A DNA stretch of 64,000 nt from contig NZ_AP014635.1 of NCBI RefSeq assembly GCF_001547935.1, positions 868,001 to 932,000 on the forward strand, written 5' to 3'. The translations under genes and the position numbers were made by a program. This DNA comes from Vibrio tritonius. Lineage in GTDB: Bacteria; Pseudomonadota; Gammaproteobacteria; Enterobacterales; Vibrionaceae. Below are positions 18,976-29,050 of the stretch, in pieces; position 1 is the stretch's first letter; every line of letters starts with the position of its first letter. The notes under the pieces were generated by a model. That model worked only from the letters and a program-made list of their open reading frames with translations. It ran no database searches and had not been told where the DNA came from.

Positions 18976-19376
18976 AACAATCTCCTTTGTTTTTTTAAAT
19001 TATATAGTCCATCCAGGATATTTGTGCCTAGACTATTTAAGACTGATCCTAATTAAAGTCAATTTTTCTCAACTGATGTGTGCACTTACTTTGATTTTTC
19101 ATAAATAAAACGTTAAAAATCTGTTCCATGTAGCAAAAATTGTTACATCAATTGTATTAAAATGTAGCGAGCCCTATATTGGCTAAGTGAATGCAGGCAA
19201 AGGCCTTGTTATTTCTAGCTTTGAAACGTTTCTCTCTGCAATTTTTAGCTAGAAAGTTGACTTTTATTGAGCACTTTAACCAGTTAAATTTTGGGTGAAA
19301 TGTTTAGTTTTTGTTAATAAACCTTGGCTTTGTGTCTGAATTTTCATCAATAACAAAAAATGCTCAATGGAGCTGA
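18976..19376. promoter_or_regulatory. gltA/sdhC divergent regulatory region
   Basis: This 401-base AT-rich divergent region holds no gene. Near sdhC, GTTAAATT (19283), GTTTAGTT (19302) and GTTAATAA (19313) resemble ArcA half-sites; the last two are spaced exactly 11 bases, as ArcA direct repeats are. A perfect 9-bp inverted repeat, TTTCTAGCT (19212-19220) / AGCTAGAAA (19247-19255), lies further up. No good CRP palindrome was found. GGAG (19369-19372) is the sdhC ribosome-binding site and a plausible target for RyhB-type repression, which is known for sdh in Vibrio and E. coli. Confidence 0.45.
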
Positions 19377-19769
19377 GTGAGCAAGCCCGTGAAAGAAAGA
19401 AAGTTAAGACCTGTAAATTTAGATCTACAGACCATACGCTTTCCAATTACTGCTATTGCATCGATTCTTCACCGCGTTACTGGGGTGATCATGTTTGTAG
19501 CGGTAGGAATCCTGTTGTGGTTACTCTCCTTGTCCTTATCCTCTCCAATGGGGTTCATGGACGCTAGCGACATTGTCGATAGTTTCATCGTTAAACTCAT
19601 CTTGTGGGGCATCTTGACTGCTCTAGCCTATCACATCGTTGGTGGTTTACGTCACTTGATGATGGATATGGGTTACTTTGAAGAACTCGATACTGGTGCG
19701 GCAAGCGCCAAAGTCGCTTTCGGTATTACGATTATCCTCGCCGTTTTAGCAGGAGTCCTCGTATGGTAA
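19377..19769 (+). CDS. sdhC: Succinate dehydrogenase cytochrome b556 subunit
   Basis: One of two membrane anchors of complex II, which passes electrons from succinate to ubiquinone. Three membrane helices are visible (about 30-50, 70-90 and 108-128). The quinone/haem-site residues lie in the [14 protein letters not shown] segment (Ser and Arg near residue 28) and in [15 protein letters not shown], which holds the haem-ligand His. It starts with GTG, four bases after GGAG. Length 130 is normal. It overlaps sdhD by seven bases. Confidence 0.95.
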   Translation: MSKPVKERKLRPVNLDLQTIRFPITAIASILHRVTGVIMFVAVGILLWLLSLSLSSPMGFMDASDIVDSFIVKLILWGILTALAYHIVGGLRHLMMDMGYFEELDTGAASAKVAFGITIILAVLAGVLVW

Positions 19770-20107
19770 AGAATGTTGCTTCCCTAGGCCGTAATGGTGT
19801 TCACGATTTTCTACTTGTTCGTGGTACCGCCATTATTATGACCTTATATGTCATTTACATGGTTTGTTTCTGTGCATTTACCGACATCACCTATGTGTCA
19901 TGGACTGGCTTTTTCGCTGGTACCTTCACAAAAGTGTTCACTATGCTGGCGCTCGTCTCTGTACTGATTCACGGTTGGATCGGTTTATGGCAGGTGCTAA
20001 CGGACTATGTGAAATGCGCAAAATTGCGCGGATTACTTCAACTAGTCGTGATCGCTGTTTTACTTGGCTATTTCTTCTCCGGCCTATTCGTTTTGTGGGG
20101 TGTATAA
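19763..20107 (+). CDS. sdhD: Succinate dehydrogenase hydrophobic membrane anchor
   Basis: Second membrane anchor of complex II. It has 114 residues and three helices. [19 protein letters not shown] contains the haem-ligand His and the quinone-site Asp-Tyr. Translation starts inside sdhC (seven-base overlap) and stops immediately before the GTG of sdhA, so the anchors and catalytic subunit are coupled. Confidence 0.95.
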   Translation: MVKNVASLGRNGVHDFLLVRGTAIIMTLYVIYMVCFCAFTDITYVSWTGFFAGTFTKVFTMLALVSVLIHGWIGLWQVLTDYVKCAKLRGLLQLVVIAVLLGYFFSGLFVLWGV

Positions 20108-21874
20108 GTGTCTATTCCAGTACGTCAATTCGACGCCGTAGTGATCGGTGCCGGCGGTGCAGGTATGCGTGCCGCATTACAAATTTCAGAGCAGGGTCTT
20201 ACATGTGCTCTATTATCTAAAGTCTTTCCTACTCGTTCTCACACTGTGTCTGCGCAAGGTGGCATCACTGTTGCTTTGGGTAACTCGCACAAAGATAACT
20301 GGCAATGGCACATGTATGACACCGTAAAAGGGTCTGACTATATTGGTGACCAAAACGCCATTGAATACATGTGTAAAAATGGTCCTCAATCGGTGATTGA
20401 ACTAGAAAAAATGGGTCTGCCATTTTCTCGTTTTGAAGATGGTTCAATTTACCAACGTCCATTTGGCGGCCAATCGAAAGAGTTTGGTGGTGAACAAGCC
20501 GCACGTACCGCTGCAGCGGCAGACCGTACCGGTCATGCACTATTGCATACTCTTTATCAGCAAAATATCAAACATAAAACCACTATTTTCTCCGAATGGT
20601 ATGCGCTTGATTTAGTGAAAAACCAAGACGGTGCCATTTTGGGTTGTACGGCTTTATGTATGGAAACTGGTGAGATTTGTTATTTCAAATCCAAGGCGAC
20701 TGTCTTGGCTACAGGTGGTGCTGGTCGTATTTATCAATCCACTACCAATGCCCACATTAATACCGGTGACGGCGTCGGCATGGCACTGCGTGCAGGCGCA
20801 CCAATGCAAGACATGGAAATGTGGCAATTCCACCCAACCGGCATTGCAGGCGCAGGGGTACTCGTTACCGAAGGTTGTCGTGGTGAGGGGGGATATCTTC
20901 TCAATAAAGATGGCGAACGCTTCATGGAGCGTTATGCCCCTAACGCGAAAGACCTTGCAGGTCGTGACGTAGTTGCACGTTCGATGATGATCGAGATTCG
21001 TGAAGGTCGCGGTTGCGATGGCCCATGGGGTCCACACATCAAACTTAAATTGGATCACTTAGGTCGCGATGTTCTTGAATCACGCCTGCCGGGTATTTGC
21101 GAATTATCTCGTACTTTTGCTCACGTTGATCCTGTGAAAGAGCCTATTCCGGTCATTCCAACTTGTCACTATATGATGGGCGGCGTGCCAACTCAGGTCT
21201 CAGGACAAGCATTGAAACAGGATGCTTCAGGTAATGATGTCGAAATTCAAGGCTTGTATGCCTGCGGTGAAATCGCTTCAGTGTCGGTTCACGGCGCCAA
21301 CCGTTTAGGGGGCAATTCGCTTCTCGATTTGGTGGTATTTGGTCGTGCAACAGGTCTGCACCTTGGCGAAACCTTAGCGGCACAAGTGGAAGCTCGTCCA
21401 GCCACGGAATCAGATATTGAAGCTTCTCTGGCTCGTACCATGCGTTGGGAAAACAGCACCAGCGGTGAAGATCCGGTGCAAATTCGTAAAGACCTACAAC
21501 AGTGCATGCAACACAGCTTCTCTGTATTCCGTGAAGGGGAAGCGATGGCGGAAGGCCTTAGTGAATTGAAAGAGATTCGCGAACGTTTGAAAAATGCTCA
21601 TTTGGCAGATAAATCGAAAGAGTTTAATACTCAACGTGTTGAATGCCTAGAATTGGATAACCTGATGGAAACGGCGTTTTCTACGGCGGTAGCAGCAAAC
21701 TACCGCACGGAAAGTCGTGGTGCTCATGCTCGCTTCGACTTCCCAGAACGTGATGATGAAAACTGGCTATGTCATTCAATTTATAATCCGGAAACGGAGC
21801 AAATGAATAAACGTCATGTGAACATGCAACCCGTTTTCCGTGACCCGTTCCCACCAAAAGTACGTACATACTAG
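20108..21874 (+). CDS. sdhA: Succinate dehydrogenase flavoprotein subunit
   Basis: Oxidises succinate to fumarate on the cytoplasmic face of the inner membrane and carries covalent FAD. The dinucleotide motif [14 protein letters not shown] is at the N-terminus. The FAD-linking His lies in [11 protein letters not shown] (near 45). Substrate-site motifs are [21 protein letters not shown] and [17 protein letters not shown]. Length 588 equals E. coli SdhA. The GTG start follows the sdhD stop with no gap. Confidence 0.97.
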   Translation: MSIPVRQFDAVVIGAGGAGMRAALQISEQGLTCALLSKVFPTRSHTVSAQGGITVALGNSHKDNWQWHMYDTVKGSDYIGDQNAIEYMCKNGPQSVIELEKMGLPFSRFEDGSIYQRPFGGQSKEFGGEQAARTAAAADRTGHALLHTLYQQNIKHKTTIFSEWYALDLVKNQDGAILGCTALCMETGEICYFKSKATVLATGGAGRIYQSTTNAHINTGDGVGMALRAGAPMQDMEMWQFHPTGIAGAGVLVTEGCRGEGGYLLNKDGERFMERYAPNAKDLAGRDVVARSMMIEIREGRGCDGPWGPHIKLKLDHLGRDVLESRLPGICELSRTFAHVDPVKEPIPVIPTCHYMMGGVPTQVSGQALKQDASGNDVEIQGLYACGEIASVSVHGANRLGGNSLLDLVVFGRATGLHLGETLAAQVEARPATESDIEASLARTMRWENSTSGEDPVQIRKDLQQCMQHSFSVFREGEAMAEGLSELKEIRERLKNAHLADKSKEFNTQRVECLELDNLMETAFSTAVAANYRTESRGAHARFDFPERDDENWLCHSIYNPETEQMNKRHVNMQPVFRDPFPPKVRTY

Positions 21875-21888
21875 GGGAGGACTAAACT

Positions 21889-22602
21889 ATGAAACTTAAC
21901 TTCTCTTTGTATAGATACAATCCAGATATAGACAACAAGCCGTATATGAAAGACTATACTCTTGATGTGAATGAAGGTTCAGATATGATGGTGCTGGATG
22001 CGCTGATTCTTCTTAAAGAACAGGACGCTAGTATCGCATTCCGCCGTTCATGTCGTGAAGGAGTATGTGGTTCAGACGGCCTGAACATGAACGGAAAAAA
22101 TGGATTGGCGTGTATTACTCCTCTTTCTGCATTGGCAGGCAGCAAGAAGATCGTAATTCGTCCCCTTCCTGGACTTCCAGTTATCCGTGATTTGATCGTG
22201 GATATGACGCAGTTTTATGACAACTACGCCAAAGTGAAACCTTTCTTGATTTCGGATGGCAACATGCCTCCGTCTCGGGAGAATCTTCAGGCGCCAGAAG
22301 AACGAGCGCATTTGGATGGTTTGTACGAATGCATTATGTGTGCATGTTGTTCAACCTCTTGCCCTTCTTTCTGGTGGAATCCAGACAAGTTTATCGGCCC
22401 TGCAGGCTTGTTGGCGGCCTATCGTTGGCTCATTGATAGTCGCGACACTGCAACTGATGAACGCTTGTCTGCACTTGACGATGCTTTCAGCGTATTTCGA
22501 TGTCACGGCATCATGAACTGTGTCAACGTTTGTCCTAAAGGATTAAATCCGACTAAAGCGATCGGGCATATCAAGTCGATGTTGATTAACCGGTCGGTAT
22601 AA
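21889..22602 (+). CDS. sdhB: Succinate dehydrogenase iron-sulfur subunit
   Basis: Carries electrons from FAD to quinone through three Fe-S clusters. The plant-type [2Fe-2S] cysteines are in CREGVCGSDGLNMNG with a fourth in LAC. The [4Fe-4S] set is in CIMCACCSTSCPS and the [3Fe-4S] set in CHGIMNCVNVCPKGL. Length 237 (E. coli 238). A GGGGAGGA Shine-Dalgarno precedes the ATG. It is followed by a stem-loop and then sucA. Confidence 0.97.
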   Translation: MKLNFSLYRYNPDIDNKPYMKDYTLDVNEGSDMMVLDALILLKEQDASIAFRRSCREGVCGSDGLNMNGKNGLACITPLSALAGSKKIVIRPLPGLPVIRDLIVDMTQFYDNYAKVKPFLISDGNMPPSRENLQAPEERAHLDGLYECIMCACCSTSCPSFWWNPDKFIGPAGLLAAYRWLIDSRDTATDERLSALDDAFSVFRCHGIMNCVNVCPKGLNPTKAIGHIKSMLINRSV

Positions 22603-22610
22603 AGTGATAA

Positions 22611-22630
22611 AGCAGGCTTTCGGGCCTGCT
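22611..22630 (+). other. Stem-loop between sdhB and sucA
   Basis: AGCAGGC (22611-22617) and GCCTGCT (22624-22630) form a 7-bp stem followed by CTTTG. The T tract is short, so it is more likely an attenuator or mRNA processing/stability element separating sdh from suc expression than a full terminator. Confidence 0.5.
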
Positions 22631-22688
22631 CTTTGATAGCTCGGCTAAGACCGAAGCTACTGTGAAAACTACTGGTAAAGGGAAAATA

Positions 22689-25499
22689 ATGCACAACGGC
22701 GTGATGAAGGCATGGCTCGAGTCTTCACACTTGGCTGGCGCCAATGCAACTTATGTAGAGGAACTCTACGAATCGTATCTAAGCGACCCCGACCTGGTAA
22801 GTGAGGAGTGGAAACGTGTTTTTGATGGTTTGCCTAAGCAACCACAAGGTACTGTTGAACAACAGCATTCACGTATTCGCGACTACTTCCGGCGGCTCGC
22901 TCAAGAGACTAAGCATTACAGTGTCCAAGTTAGTGATCCTGAAGTCGATGCAAAACAGGTAAAAGTACTGCAGCTAATTAACGCGTACCGTTTCCGCGGT
23001 CACGAAGCTGCTCAATTGGACCCTCTCAGTTTATGGAAACGCCCACCTGTGGCGGAACTTGACCCCTCATTCCATAACCTGACCGACGATGATATGGAAG
23101 AAACTTTTAACGTAGGTTCGTTCGCTATCGGTAGCGACACTATGAAGTTGAAAGATATCTATCAGGCCCTAAACAACATCTATACCGGTCCTGTGGGTGC
23201 TGAATATATGCACATCACGGATACCGAACAGAAACGTTGGATTCAACAGCATATTGAACCCGTCAATGGTCGTCCTCAATTTACTCAAGCTGAGAAAGTG
23301 ACTTTCTTGGAAGAGTTGACGGCGGCAGAGGGTTTAGAACGCTATCTAGGTGCTAAATTCCCAGGTGCCAAACGTTTCTCTCTAGAAGGTGGTGATGCGT
23401 TAATTCCAATGACCAAAGAGCTTATTCGTTACGCTGGCTCACGAGGTATGCGTGAAGTCGTTGTCGGAATGGCTCACCGTGGTCGTTTGAACATGTTAGT
23501 TAACGTGTTAGGTAAGAAACCACAAGGATTGTTTGACGAATTTGCGGGTAAGCATGATGAAACATGGGGTACTGGTGATGTTAAGTATCACCAAGGTTTC
23601 TCGGCAGACTTTGCAACTCAAGGTGGTGATGTGCATTTAGCACTAGCGTTTAACCCATCGCATCTTGAAATTGTTAACCCAGTGGTAATGGGCTCAGTTA
23701 GAGCTCGCCAAGACCGTCTGGAAGATAAAGACGGCAGTAAAGTTCTTCCTATTACTATCCATGGTGACTCTGCGATTGCAGGGCAAGGGGTTGTGGCTGA
23801 AACCTTTAACATGTCTCTGGCTCGAGGCTTCTGTGTTGGTGGTACGGTGCGTATCGTTATCAACAACCAGGTTGGTTTTACCACCTCTAACCCGCGCGAT
23901 ACGCGTTCTACCATGTACTGTACCGACATAGCCAAGATGGTACAGGCGCCGATTTTCCATGTGAATGCGGATAATCCAGAAGCGGTTGCGTTTGTTACTC
24001 GTGTTGCTTTGGACTATCGCAACACATTCAAACGCGACGTTGTGATTGATTTGGTGTGTTATCGCCGTCACGGTCATAACGAAGCAGACGAGCCAAACGC
24101 GACTCAACCATTGATGTATCAAAAGATCAAAAAACATCCAACGCCTCGTAAGTTGTATGCGGATGTATTGATGGAGCGTGGTGAAGCGGATATCGAAACC
24201 GCGACTCAATTGGTCAATGAATATCGCGATGCTTTAGATCACGGTGAAGTGGTAGTTAAAGAGTGGCGTCCGATGACGATGCACTCAGTTGATTGGTCTC
24301 CTTACCTAAACCATGAATGGAATATGGAATGGAAGAATCAGTACGATATTGACCGCTTACGTGAGCTAGGAAGCCGACTTTGTCAGCATCCAGAGAGTCA
24401 TAAACTGCAGAGTCGTGTGGCAAAAATCTATAATGATCGTGTCGCTATGATTGCTGGCGAAAAACCGCTCGATTGGGGTATGGCAGAGCTCCTTGCTTAT
24501 GCAACCTTAGTGGATTATGGCAAACGTATTCGTATTTCTGGGCAGGACTCAGGTCGTGGTACTTTCTTCCACCGTCATTCTGTGCTGCACAACCAAGCTG
24601 ATGCTAGCGTTTATATTCCACTTAAGCATATTCATGACAAACAAGGCCCCTTCCAAGTTATTGACTCTGTGTTATCTGAAGAAGCGGTGCTCGCGTTTGA
24701 ATATGGTTATGCGACAGCGGAACCCGGCGGTTTAACTATTTGGGAAGCTCAGTTTGGCGATTTTGCCAATGGCGCTCAAGTGGTCATTGACCAATTCATC
24801 TCCTCTGGTGAACAGAAGTGGGGCCGTTTGTGCGGTATCACTATGTTGTTACCACACGGTTATGAAGGGCAGGGACCTGAGCACTCATCGGCTCGTTTAG
24901 AACGCTATTTGCAGCTTTGTGCCGAGCAAAATATTCAGGTGGTGGTGCCATCTACACCTGCGCAGGTTTATCACATGTTGCGTCGTCAAGTGGTTCGCCC
25001 AATGCGTCGTCCGTTGATTGTGATGTCACCTAAATCGTTGTTACGACACCCTCTGTGTATTTCTTCGATGGAAGAGTTAGCTCACGGTACATTCCAAGCG
25101 GCTATTGGTGAAGTGGATTCGTTGGACCCTGTCAAGGTAAAACGCGTCGTGTTCTGTTCTGGTAAGGTGTACTACGATTTACTTGAACAACGCCGTGCCA
25201 ATGAGCAAGACGATGTAGCCATTGTACGTATCGAGCAGCTATACCCGTTCCCAATTGATGAGCTTCAAGCGATTATTGCGCCGTACACTAACGCGGTGGA
25301 TTATGTTTGGTGTCAGGAAGAGCCGCAAAACCAAGGTGCTTGGTATTCTAGTCAGCATAATTTCCGTGCAGCAATTCCTGCTGGTGCTGATCTGAAATAT
25401 GCTGGTCGTCCCGCATCAGCTTCTCCGGCTGTGGGTTATATGTCCGTTCATTTAAAACAGCAGAAAGCGTTAGTCGAAGACGCACTGACTCTTAAGTAA
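22689..25499 (+). CDS. sucA: 2-oxoglutarate dehydrogenase E1 component
   Basis: Thiamine-diphosphate enzyme that decarboxylates 2-oxoglutarate and passes the succinyl group to lipoyl-SucB. The N-terminal 2-oxoglutarate dehydrogenase helix motif (WLESSHLAGANATYVEELY) binds the core. The ThDP-binding region includes HGDSAIAGQGVVAET and INNQVGFTT, and the transketolase-like C-terminal half contains LPHGYEGQGPEHSSAR. The longest frame opens with GTG at 22662, but AAAGGGA at 22677-22683 favours the ATG at 22689, giving 936 residues (E. coli 933). Confidence 0.95.
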   Translation: MHNGVMKAWLESSHLAGANATYVEELYESYLSDPDLVSEEWKRVFDGLPKQPQGTVEQQHSRIRDYFRRLAQETKHYSVQVSDPEVDAKQVKVLQLINAYRFRGHEAAQLDPLSLWKRPPVAELDPSFHNLTDDDMEETFNVGSFAIGSDTMKLKDIYQALNNIYTGPVGAEYMHITDTEQKRWIQQHIEPVNGRPQFTQAEKVTFLEELTAAEGLERYLGAKFPGAKRFSLEGGDALIPMTKELIRYAGSRGMREVVVGMAHRGRLNMLVNVLGKKPQGLFDEFAGKHDETWGTGDVKYHQGFSADFATQGGDVHLALAFNPSHLEIVNPVVMGSVRARQDRLEDKDGSKVLPITIHGDSAIAGQGVVAETFNMSLARGFCVGGTVRIVINNQVGFTTSNPRDTRSTMYCTDIAKMVQAPIFHVNADNPEAVAFVTRVALDYRNTFKRDVVIDLVCYRRHGHNEADEPNATQPLMYQKIKKHPTPRKLYADVLMERGEADIETATQLVNEYRDALDHGEVVVKEWRPMTMHSVDWSPYLNHEWNMEWKNQYDIDRLRELGSRLCQHPESHKLQSRVAKIYNDRVAMIAGEKPLDWGMAELLAYATLVDYGKRIRISGQDSGRGTFFHRHSVLHNQADASVYIPLKHIHDKQGPFQVIDSVLSEEAVLAFEYGYATAEPGGLTIWEAQFGDFANGAQVVIDQFISSGEQKWGRLCGITMLLPHGYEGQGPEHSSARLERYLQLCAEQNIQVVVPSTPAQVYHMLRRQVVRPMRRPLIVMSPKSLLRHPLCISSMEELAHGTFQAAIGEVDSLDPVKVKRVVFCSGKVYYDLLEQRRANEQDDVAIVRIEQLYPFPIDELQAIIAPYTNAVDYVWCQEEPQNQGAWYSSQHNFRAAIPAGADLKYAGRPASASPAVGYMSVHLKQQKALVEDALTLK

Positions 25500-25527
25500 G
25501 AACTAGAAGTAAAAGGAAGACACAGAT

Positions 25528-26742
25528 ATGACAATTGAAATTCTGGTTCCAGATTTACCTGAATCCGTTGCGGATGCGACGGTAGCAACTTGGCATAAAA
25601 AAGCGGGCGATTCGGTTGCTCGCGATGAAGTTATCGTTGAAATTGAAACAGATAAAGTGGTGTTGGAAGTTCCCGCTCCTGAAGAGGGGGTGATTGACGC
25701 CATTATCGAAGAAGAAGGGGCAACGGTCCTCTCTAAACAGTTGCTTGCTCGTATTAAACCGGGCGCAGTGGCAGGTGAGCCGACTAAGGACAAAGCCGAT
25801 TTAACAGAGCCTTCTCCTGATCGCCGCCATAAAGCCTCTTTGTCTGACGAAACCAATGATTGGTTAAGTCCTGCAGTACGTCGCTTGCTTGGTGAACATG
25901 GTCTTGAAGCGGGTGATGTGAAAGGGACTGGTGTGGGTGGTCGTATCACTCGTGAAGATGTAGAAGCGCATCTTGCCAGTGCACAATCTGCGCCAGCCAA
26001 AGCCGTTCCAGCGCCTGCTGCGGTTGCTCCAGTGAACCCTGGTCGCAGTGAAAAACGCGTTCCTATGACCCGTTTGCGTAAACGTATTGCTGAGCGTCTG
26101 TTGGAAGCGAAAAACAGCACAGCAATGCTAACTACCTTTAACGAAGTGAACATGAAACCGATTATGGATTTGCGTAAGCAGTACCAAGATCTGTTTGAGA
26201 AAAAACATGATATCCGCTTAGGTTTCATGTCGTTCTATGTTAAAGCGGTCACAGAAGCACTGAAACGTTATCCTGAAGTGAACGCCTCTCTTGACGGTGA
26301 TGACATTGTGTACCACAACTTCTTTGATATCAGTATTGCGGTTTCCACTCCTCGCGGGTTGGTTACACCAGTACTGAAAGATACTGATACGCTAAGTCTG
26401 GCCAATATTGAGAAGGGCATTAAGGATCTCGCTTTAAAAGGTCGTGATGGTAAGTTAACGGTTGATGAACTCACCGGTGGTAACTTTACTATCACCAATG
26501 GTGGTGTATTTGGGTCGTTAATGTCGACACCTATCATTAACCCACCTCAAGCCGCAATTTTAGGTATGCACAAAATCCAAGACCGTGCGATGGTCGTTGA
26601 CGGTAAAGTTGAAATTTTGCCAATGATGTACCTTGCACTCTCTTATGATCACCGAATTATCGATGGTCGTGAGTCGGTTGGATTCTTAGTTACTGTAAAA
26701 GAGTTGCTAGAAGATCCTGCGCGTTTAATTCTCGACGTGTAA
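25528..26742 (+). CDS. sucB: Dihydrolipoyllysine succinyltransferase (E2)
   Basis: Core of the 2-oxoglutarate dehydrogenase complex; transfers succinyl from lipoyl to CoA. It has one N-terminal lipoyl domain with the modified Lys in [11 protein letters not shown] (near residue 43), and a peripheral-subunit-binding domain near 110-145 ([20 protein letters not shown]). An Ala/Pro linker and the catalytic domain follow, ending in [15 protein letters not shown] with the catalytic His. Length 404 (E. coli 405). AAGGAAG precedes the ATG. The E3 subunit (lpd) is not in the window. Confidence 0.96.
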   Translation: MTIEILVPDLPESVADATVATWHKKAGDSVARDEVIVEIETDKVVLEVPAPEEGVIDAIIEEEGATVLSKQLLARIKPGAVAGEPTKDKADLTEPSPDRRHKASLSDETNDWLSPAVRRLLGEHGLEAGDVKGTGVGGRITREDVEAHLASAQSAPAKAVPAPAAVAPVNPGRSEKRVPMTRLRKRIAERLLEAKNSTAMLTTFNEVNMKPIMDLRKQYQDLFEKKHDIRLGFMSFYVKAVTEALKRYPEVNASLDGDDIVYHNFFDISIAVSTPRGLVTPVLKDTDTLSLANIEKGIKDLALKGRDGKLTVDELTGGNFTITNGGVFGSLMSTPIINPPQAAILGMHKIQDRAMVVDGKVEILPMMYLALSYDHRIIDGRESVGFLVTVKELLEDPARLILDV

Positions 26743-26751
26743 TGTTTGAGT

Positions 26752-26809
26752 GTCTAGATTTCTAGACGTCTAAAACAATTCGGGCTAGACTAGCTCAGCG
26801 TCTAGCCCG
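26752..26809 (+). other. Stem-loop cluster in the sucB-sucC gap
   Basis: Two stem-loops share a CTAGAC core. GTCTAGA-TT-TCTAGAC (26752-26767) is followed by CGGGCTAGAC (26781-26790) pairing with GTCTAGCCCG (26800-26809). Weaker arms follow (GTCAC/GTGAC near 26815-26830; AGCCCT/AGGGTT near 26861-26876). Neither main stem has a T tract. They lie in a 165-base gap inside an otherwise tightly spaced operon, suggesting a processing or stability element. Confidence 0.65.
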
Positions 26810-26907
26810 GTTAAGTCACTGAAATGTGACACTCATCTGAGTCGCCCTACAAGACGTGAAGCCCTGTTAGGGTTTAATGGATAAAAACAAACAGACGGAA
26901 CAACACA

Positions 26908-28074
26908 ATGAATTTGCATGAATATCAAGCCAAACAGCTGTTTGCAGAGTTCGGACTGCCCGTGCCCGAAGGTTTTGCGTGTGATACGCCACAAGAAGCG
27001 GCGGAAGCAGCAGGAAAGATTGGCGGCACAAAATGGGTTGTGAAATGTCAGGTACACGCTGGTGGCCGCGGTAAAGCGGGCGGTGTGGAACTGCACGATA
27101 CGAAAGAAGGCATCAAGGATTTTGCGCAGAAATGGTTAGGTAAGAATCTGGTAACCTACCAAACTGACGCTAATGGTCAGCCGGTGACCAAAATTCTAGT
27201 TGAAACGGCCTCTAATATTGCGAACGAGCTTTATTTGGGCGCTGTCGTGGATCGTTCAAGTCGTCGTGTTGTTTTTATGGCTTCAACGGAAGGCGGTGTC
27301 GAAATTGAAAAAGTGGCACACGAAACACCAGAGCTTATTCACAAAGCTGCGATTGATCCGCTCGTTGGCCCTCAGCCATATCAAGGCCGTGAATTGGCAT
27401 TTAAACTGGGTCTTGAAGGTGAGCAAATTAAACAGTTCACAAAAATTTTCCTCGGCCTTGGTAATATGTTTACCAAGTACGATTTAGCGTTACTCGAAAT
27501 TAACCCACTGGTCATCACTGGTGAGGGAAACCTCCTGTGTCTAGATGGTAAAATCAACATCGACTCAAACGCGTTGTATCGTCAACCTAAATTGCGTGAA
27601 ATGCATGATCCATCTCAAGAAGATGCCCGTGAAGCCAATGCTGCGCAATGGGAGCTTAACTATGTTGCGCTAGATGGCAATATTGGTTGTATGGTAAATG
27701 GTGCAGGTCTCGCCATGGGAACCATGGATATTGTCAATCTGCATGGAGGTCACCCAGCTAACTTCCTTGATGTGGGTGGCGGTGCAACCAAAGAGCGTGT
27801 GACAGAAGCGTTCAAAATCATCCTGTCTGACAGTAATGTCAAAGCGGTACTCGTCAATATTTTTGGTGGTATCGTTCGTTGTGACCTCATTGCCGAAGGT
27901 ATTATTGGTGCTGTAGAAGAAGTGGGTGTAACCGTTCCTGTCGTGGTTCGCCTCGAAGGTAACAATGCCGAACTCGGCGCAAAAACACTCGCCGACAGTG
28001 GTCTCAATATTATCGCCGCAACTTCATTGACAGAAGCCGCGGAAAAAGTGGTTGCAGCAGCGGAGGGTAAATAA
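26908..28074 (+). CDS. sucC: Succinyl-CoA synthetase beta subunit
   Basis: With SucD converts succinyl-CoA, ADP (or GDP) and phosphate to succinate, NTP and CoA, the substrate-level phosphorylation step of the TCA cycle. The N-terminal ATP-grasp domain begins [16 protein letters not shown], with [15 protein letters not shown] in the nucleotide site. The C-terminal CoA-ligase-like domain has [14 protein letters not shown] and [10 protein letters not shown]. Length 388 equals E. coli. It overlaps sucD by one base (TAATG). Confidence 0.97.
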   Translation: MNLHEYQAKQLFAEFGLPVPEGFACDTPQEAAEAAGKIGGTKWVVKCQVHAGGRGKAGGVELHDTKEGIKDFAQKWLGKNLVTYQTDANGQPVTKILVETASNIANELYLGAVVDRSSRRVVFMASTEGGVEIEKVAHETPELIHKAAIDPLVGPQPYQGRELAFKLGLEGEQIKQFTKIFLGLGNMFTKYDLALLEINPLVITGEGNLLCLDGKINIDSNALYRQPKLREMHDPSQEDAREANAAQWELNYVALDGNIGCMVNGAGLAMGTMDIVNLHGGHPANFLDVGGGATKERVTEAFKIILSDSNVKAVLVNIFGGIVRCDLIAEGIIGAVEEVGVTVPVVVRLEGNNAELGAKTLADSGLNIIAATSLTEAAEKVVAAAEGK

Positions 28075-28946
28075 TGTCTATTCTGATCAACAAGGACACC
28101 AAGGTCATCTGTCAAGGTTTCACTGGCGGCCAAGGTACATTCCACTCTCAGCAAGCGCTTGATTACGGTACTCAATTGGTGGGTGGTGTGTCTCCTGGTA
28201 AAGGTGGCACTAAGCATCTTGGTTTACCGGTATTCAATACCGTGCGCGATGCAGTAGAAGCAACAGGGGCAACGGCTTCGGTTATTTATGTTCCAGCACC
28301 TTTCTGTAAAGACGCTATTCTTGAAGCGATTGACGCGGGCATTAAACTGATTGTTACTATCACGGAAGGTATTCCAACATTGGATATGCTAGATGTGAAA
28401 GTGCGTTTGGATGCTGAAGGCGTAAGTATGATCGGTCCTAACTGCCCAGGGGTGATTACGCCTGATGAATGTAAGATCGGTATCATGCCAGGTCACATTC
28501 ACAAAAAGGGTAAAGTAGGTATCGTCTCTCGCTCTGGTACATTAACCTATGAAGCGGTTAAACAGACTACTGATGAAGGCTTTGGTCAATCTACTTGTGT
28601 CGGTATTGGTGGTGACCCAATTCCGGGCTCTAACTTCATTGATATTTTAGCGCTGTTTGAAAAAGATCCAGAAACCGAAGCGATTGTGATGATCGGTGAA
28701 ATCGGTGGTACTGCGGAAGAAGAAGCGGCAGCCTACATTAAAGAGAATGTAACCAAGCCAGTTGTATCGTATATCGCTGGTGTGACTGCGCCTCCTGGTA
28801 AACGTATGGGACATGCTGGTGCTATTATCTCTGGTGGTAAAGGAACTGCGGATGAAAAATTCGCCGCGCTTGAATCTGCTGGTGTGAAAACCGTGAAAAG
28901 CCTAGCTCAGATTGGTTCTGCACTTCGCGAAGTGACGGGCTGGTAA
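28074..28946 (+). CDS. sucD: Succinyl-CoA synthetase alpha subunit
   Basis: Carries the CoA-binding Rossmann domain ([17 protein letters not shown] at the N-terminus) and the phosphohistidine active site in [18 protein letters not shown] (His near 246). [20 protein letters not shown] is the family signature. Length 290 (E. coli 289). It is the last gene of the sdhCDAB-sucABCD operon and is translationally coupled to sucC. Confidence 0.97.
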   Translation: MSILINKDTKVICQGFTGGQGTFHSQQALDYGTQLVGGVSPGKGGTKHLGLPVFNTVRDAVEATGATASVIYVPAPFCKDAILEAIDAGIKLIVTITEGIPTLDMLDVKVRLDAEGVSMIGPNCPGVITPDECKIGIMPGHIHKKGKVGIVSRSGTLTYEAVKQTTDEGFGQSTCVGIGGDPIPGSNFIDILALFEKDPETEAIVMIGEIGGTAEEEAAAYIKENVTKPVVSYIAGVTAPPGKRMGHAGAIISGGKGTADEKFAALESAGVKTVKSLAQIGSALREVTGW

Positions 28947-28976
28947 TCTAGCATTACTTTATAAGCGATTAATAGC

Positions 28977-29007
28977 AAAAACCCTAAGCTTATGGCTTAG
29001 GGTTTTT
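28977..29007. terminator. Terminator of the sdh-suc operon
   Basis: AAAAACCCTAAGC (28977-28989), loop TTATG, GCTTAGGGTTTTT (28995-29007), with one more T at 29008. It is bidirectional and also suits the convergent znuB end at 29051. Confidence 0.9.
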
Positions 29008-29050
29008 TGTCATTTTAATGAACTTGGTGGTATTAATTGGGTGATAAAGC

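Noticed and set aside
19021..19160. CRP site candidates in the gltA-sdhC region
   Set aside because: TGTGT and TGTTA stretches lack a matching TCACA half at N6 spacing.
25503..26228. 241-codon minus-strand ORF opposite sucB
   Set aside because: Shadow of a highly expressed, codon-biased gene; serine/arginine-rich translation with no domain.
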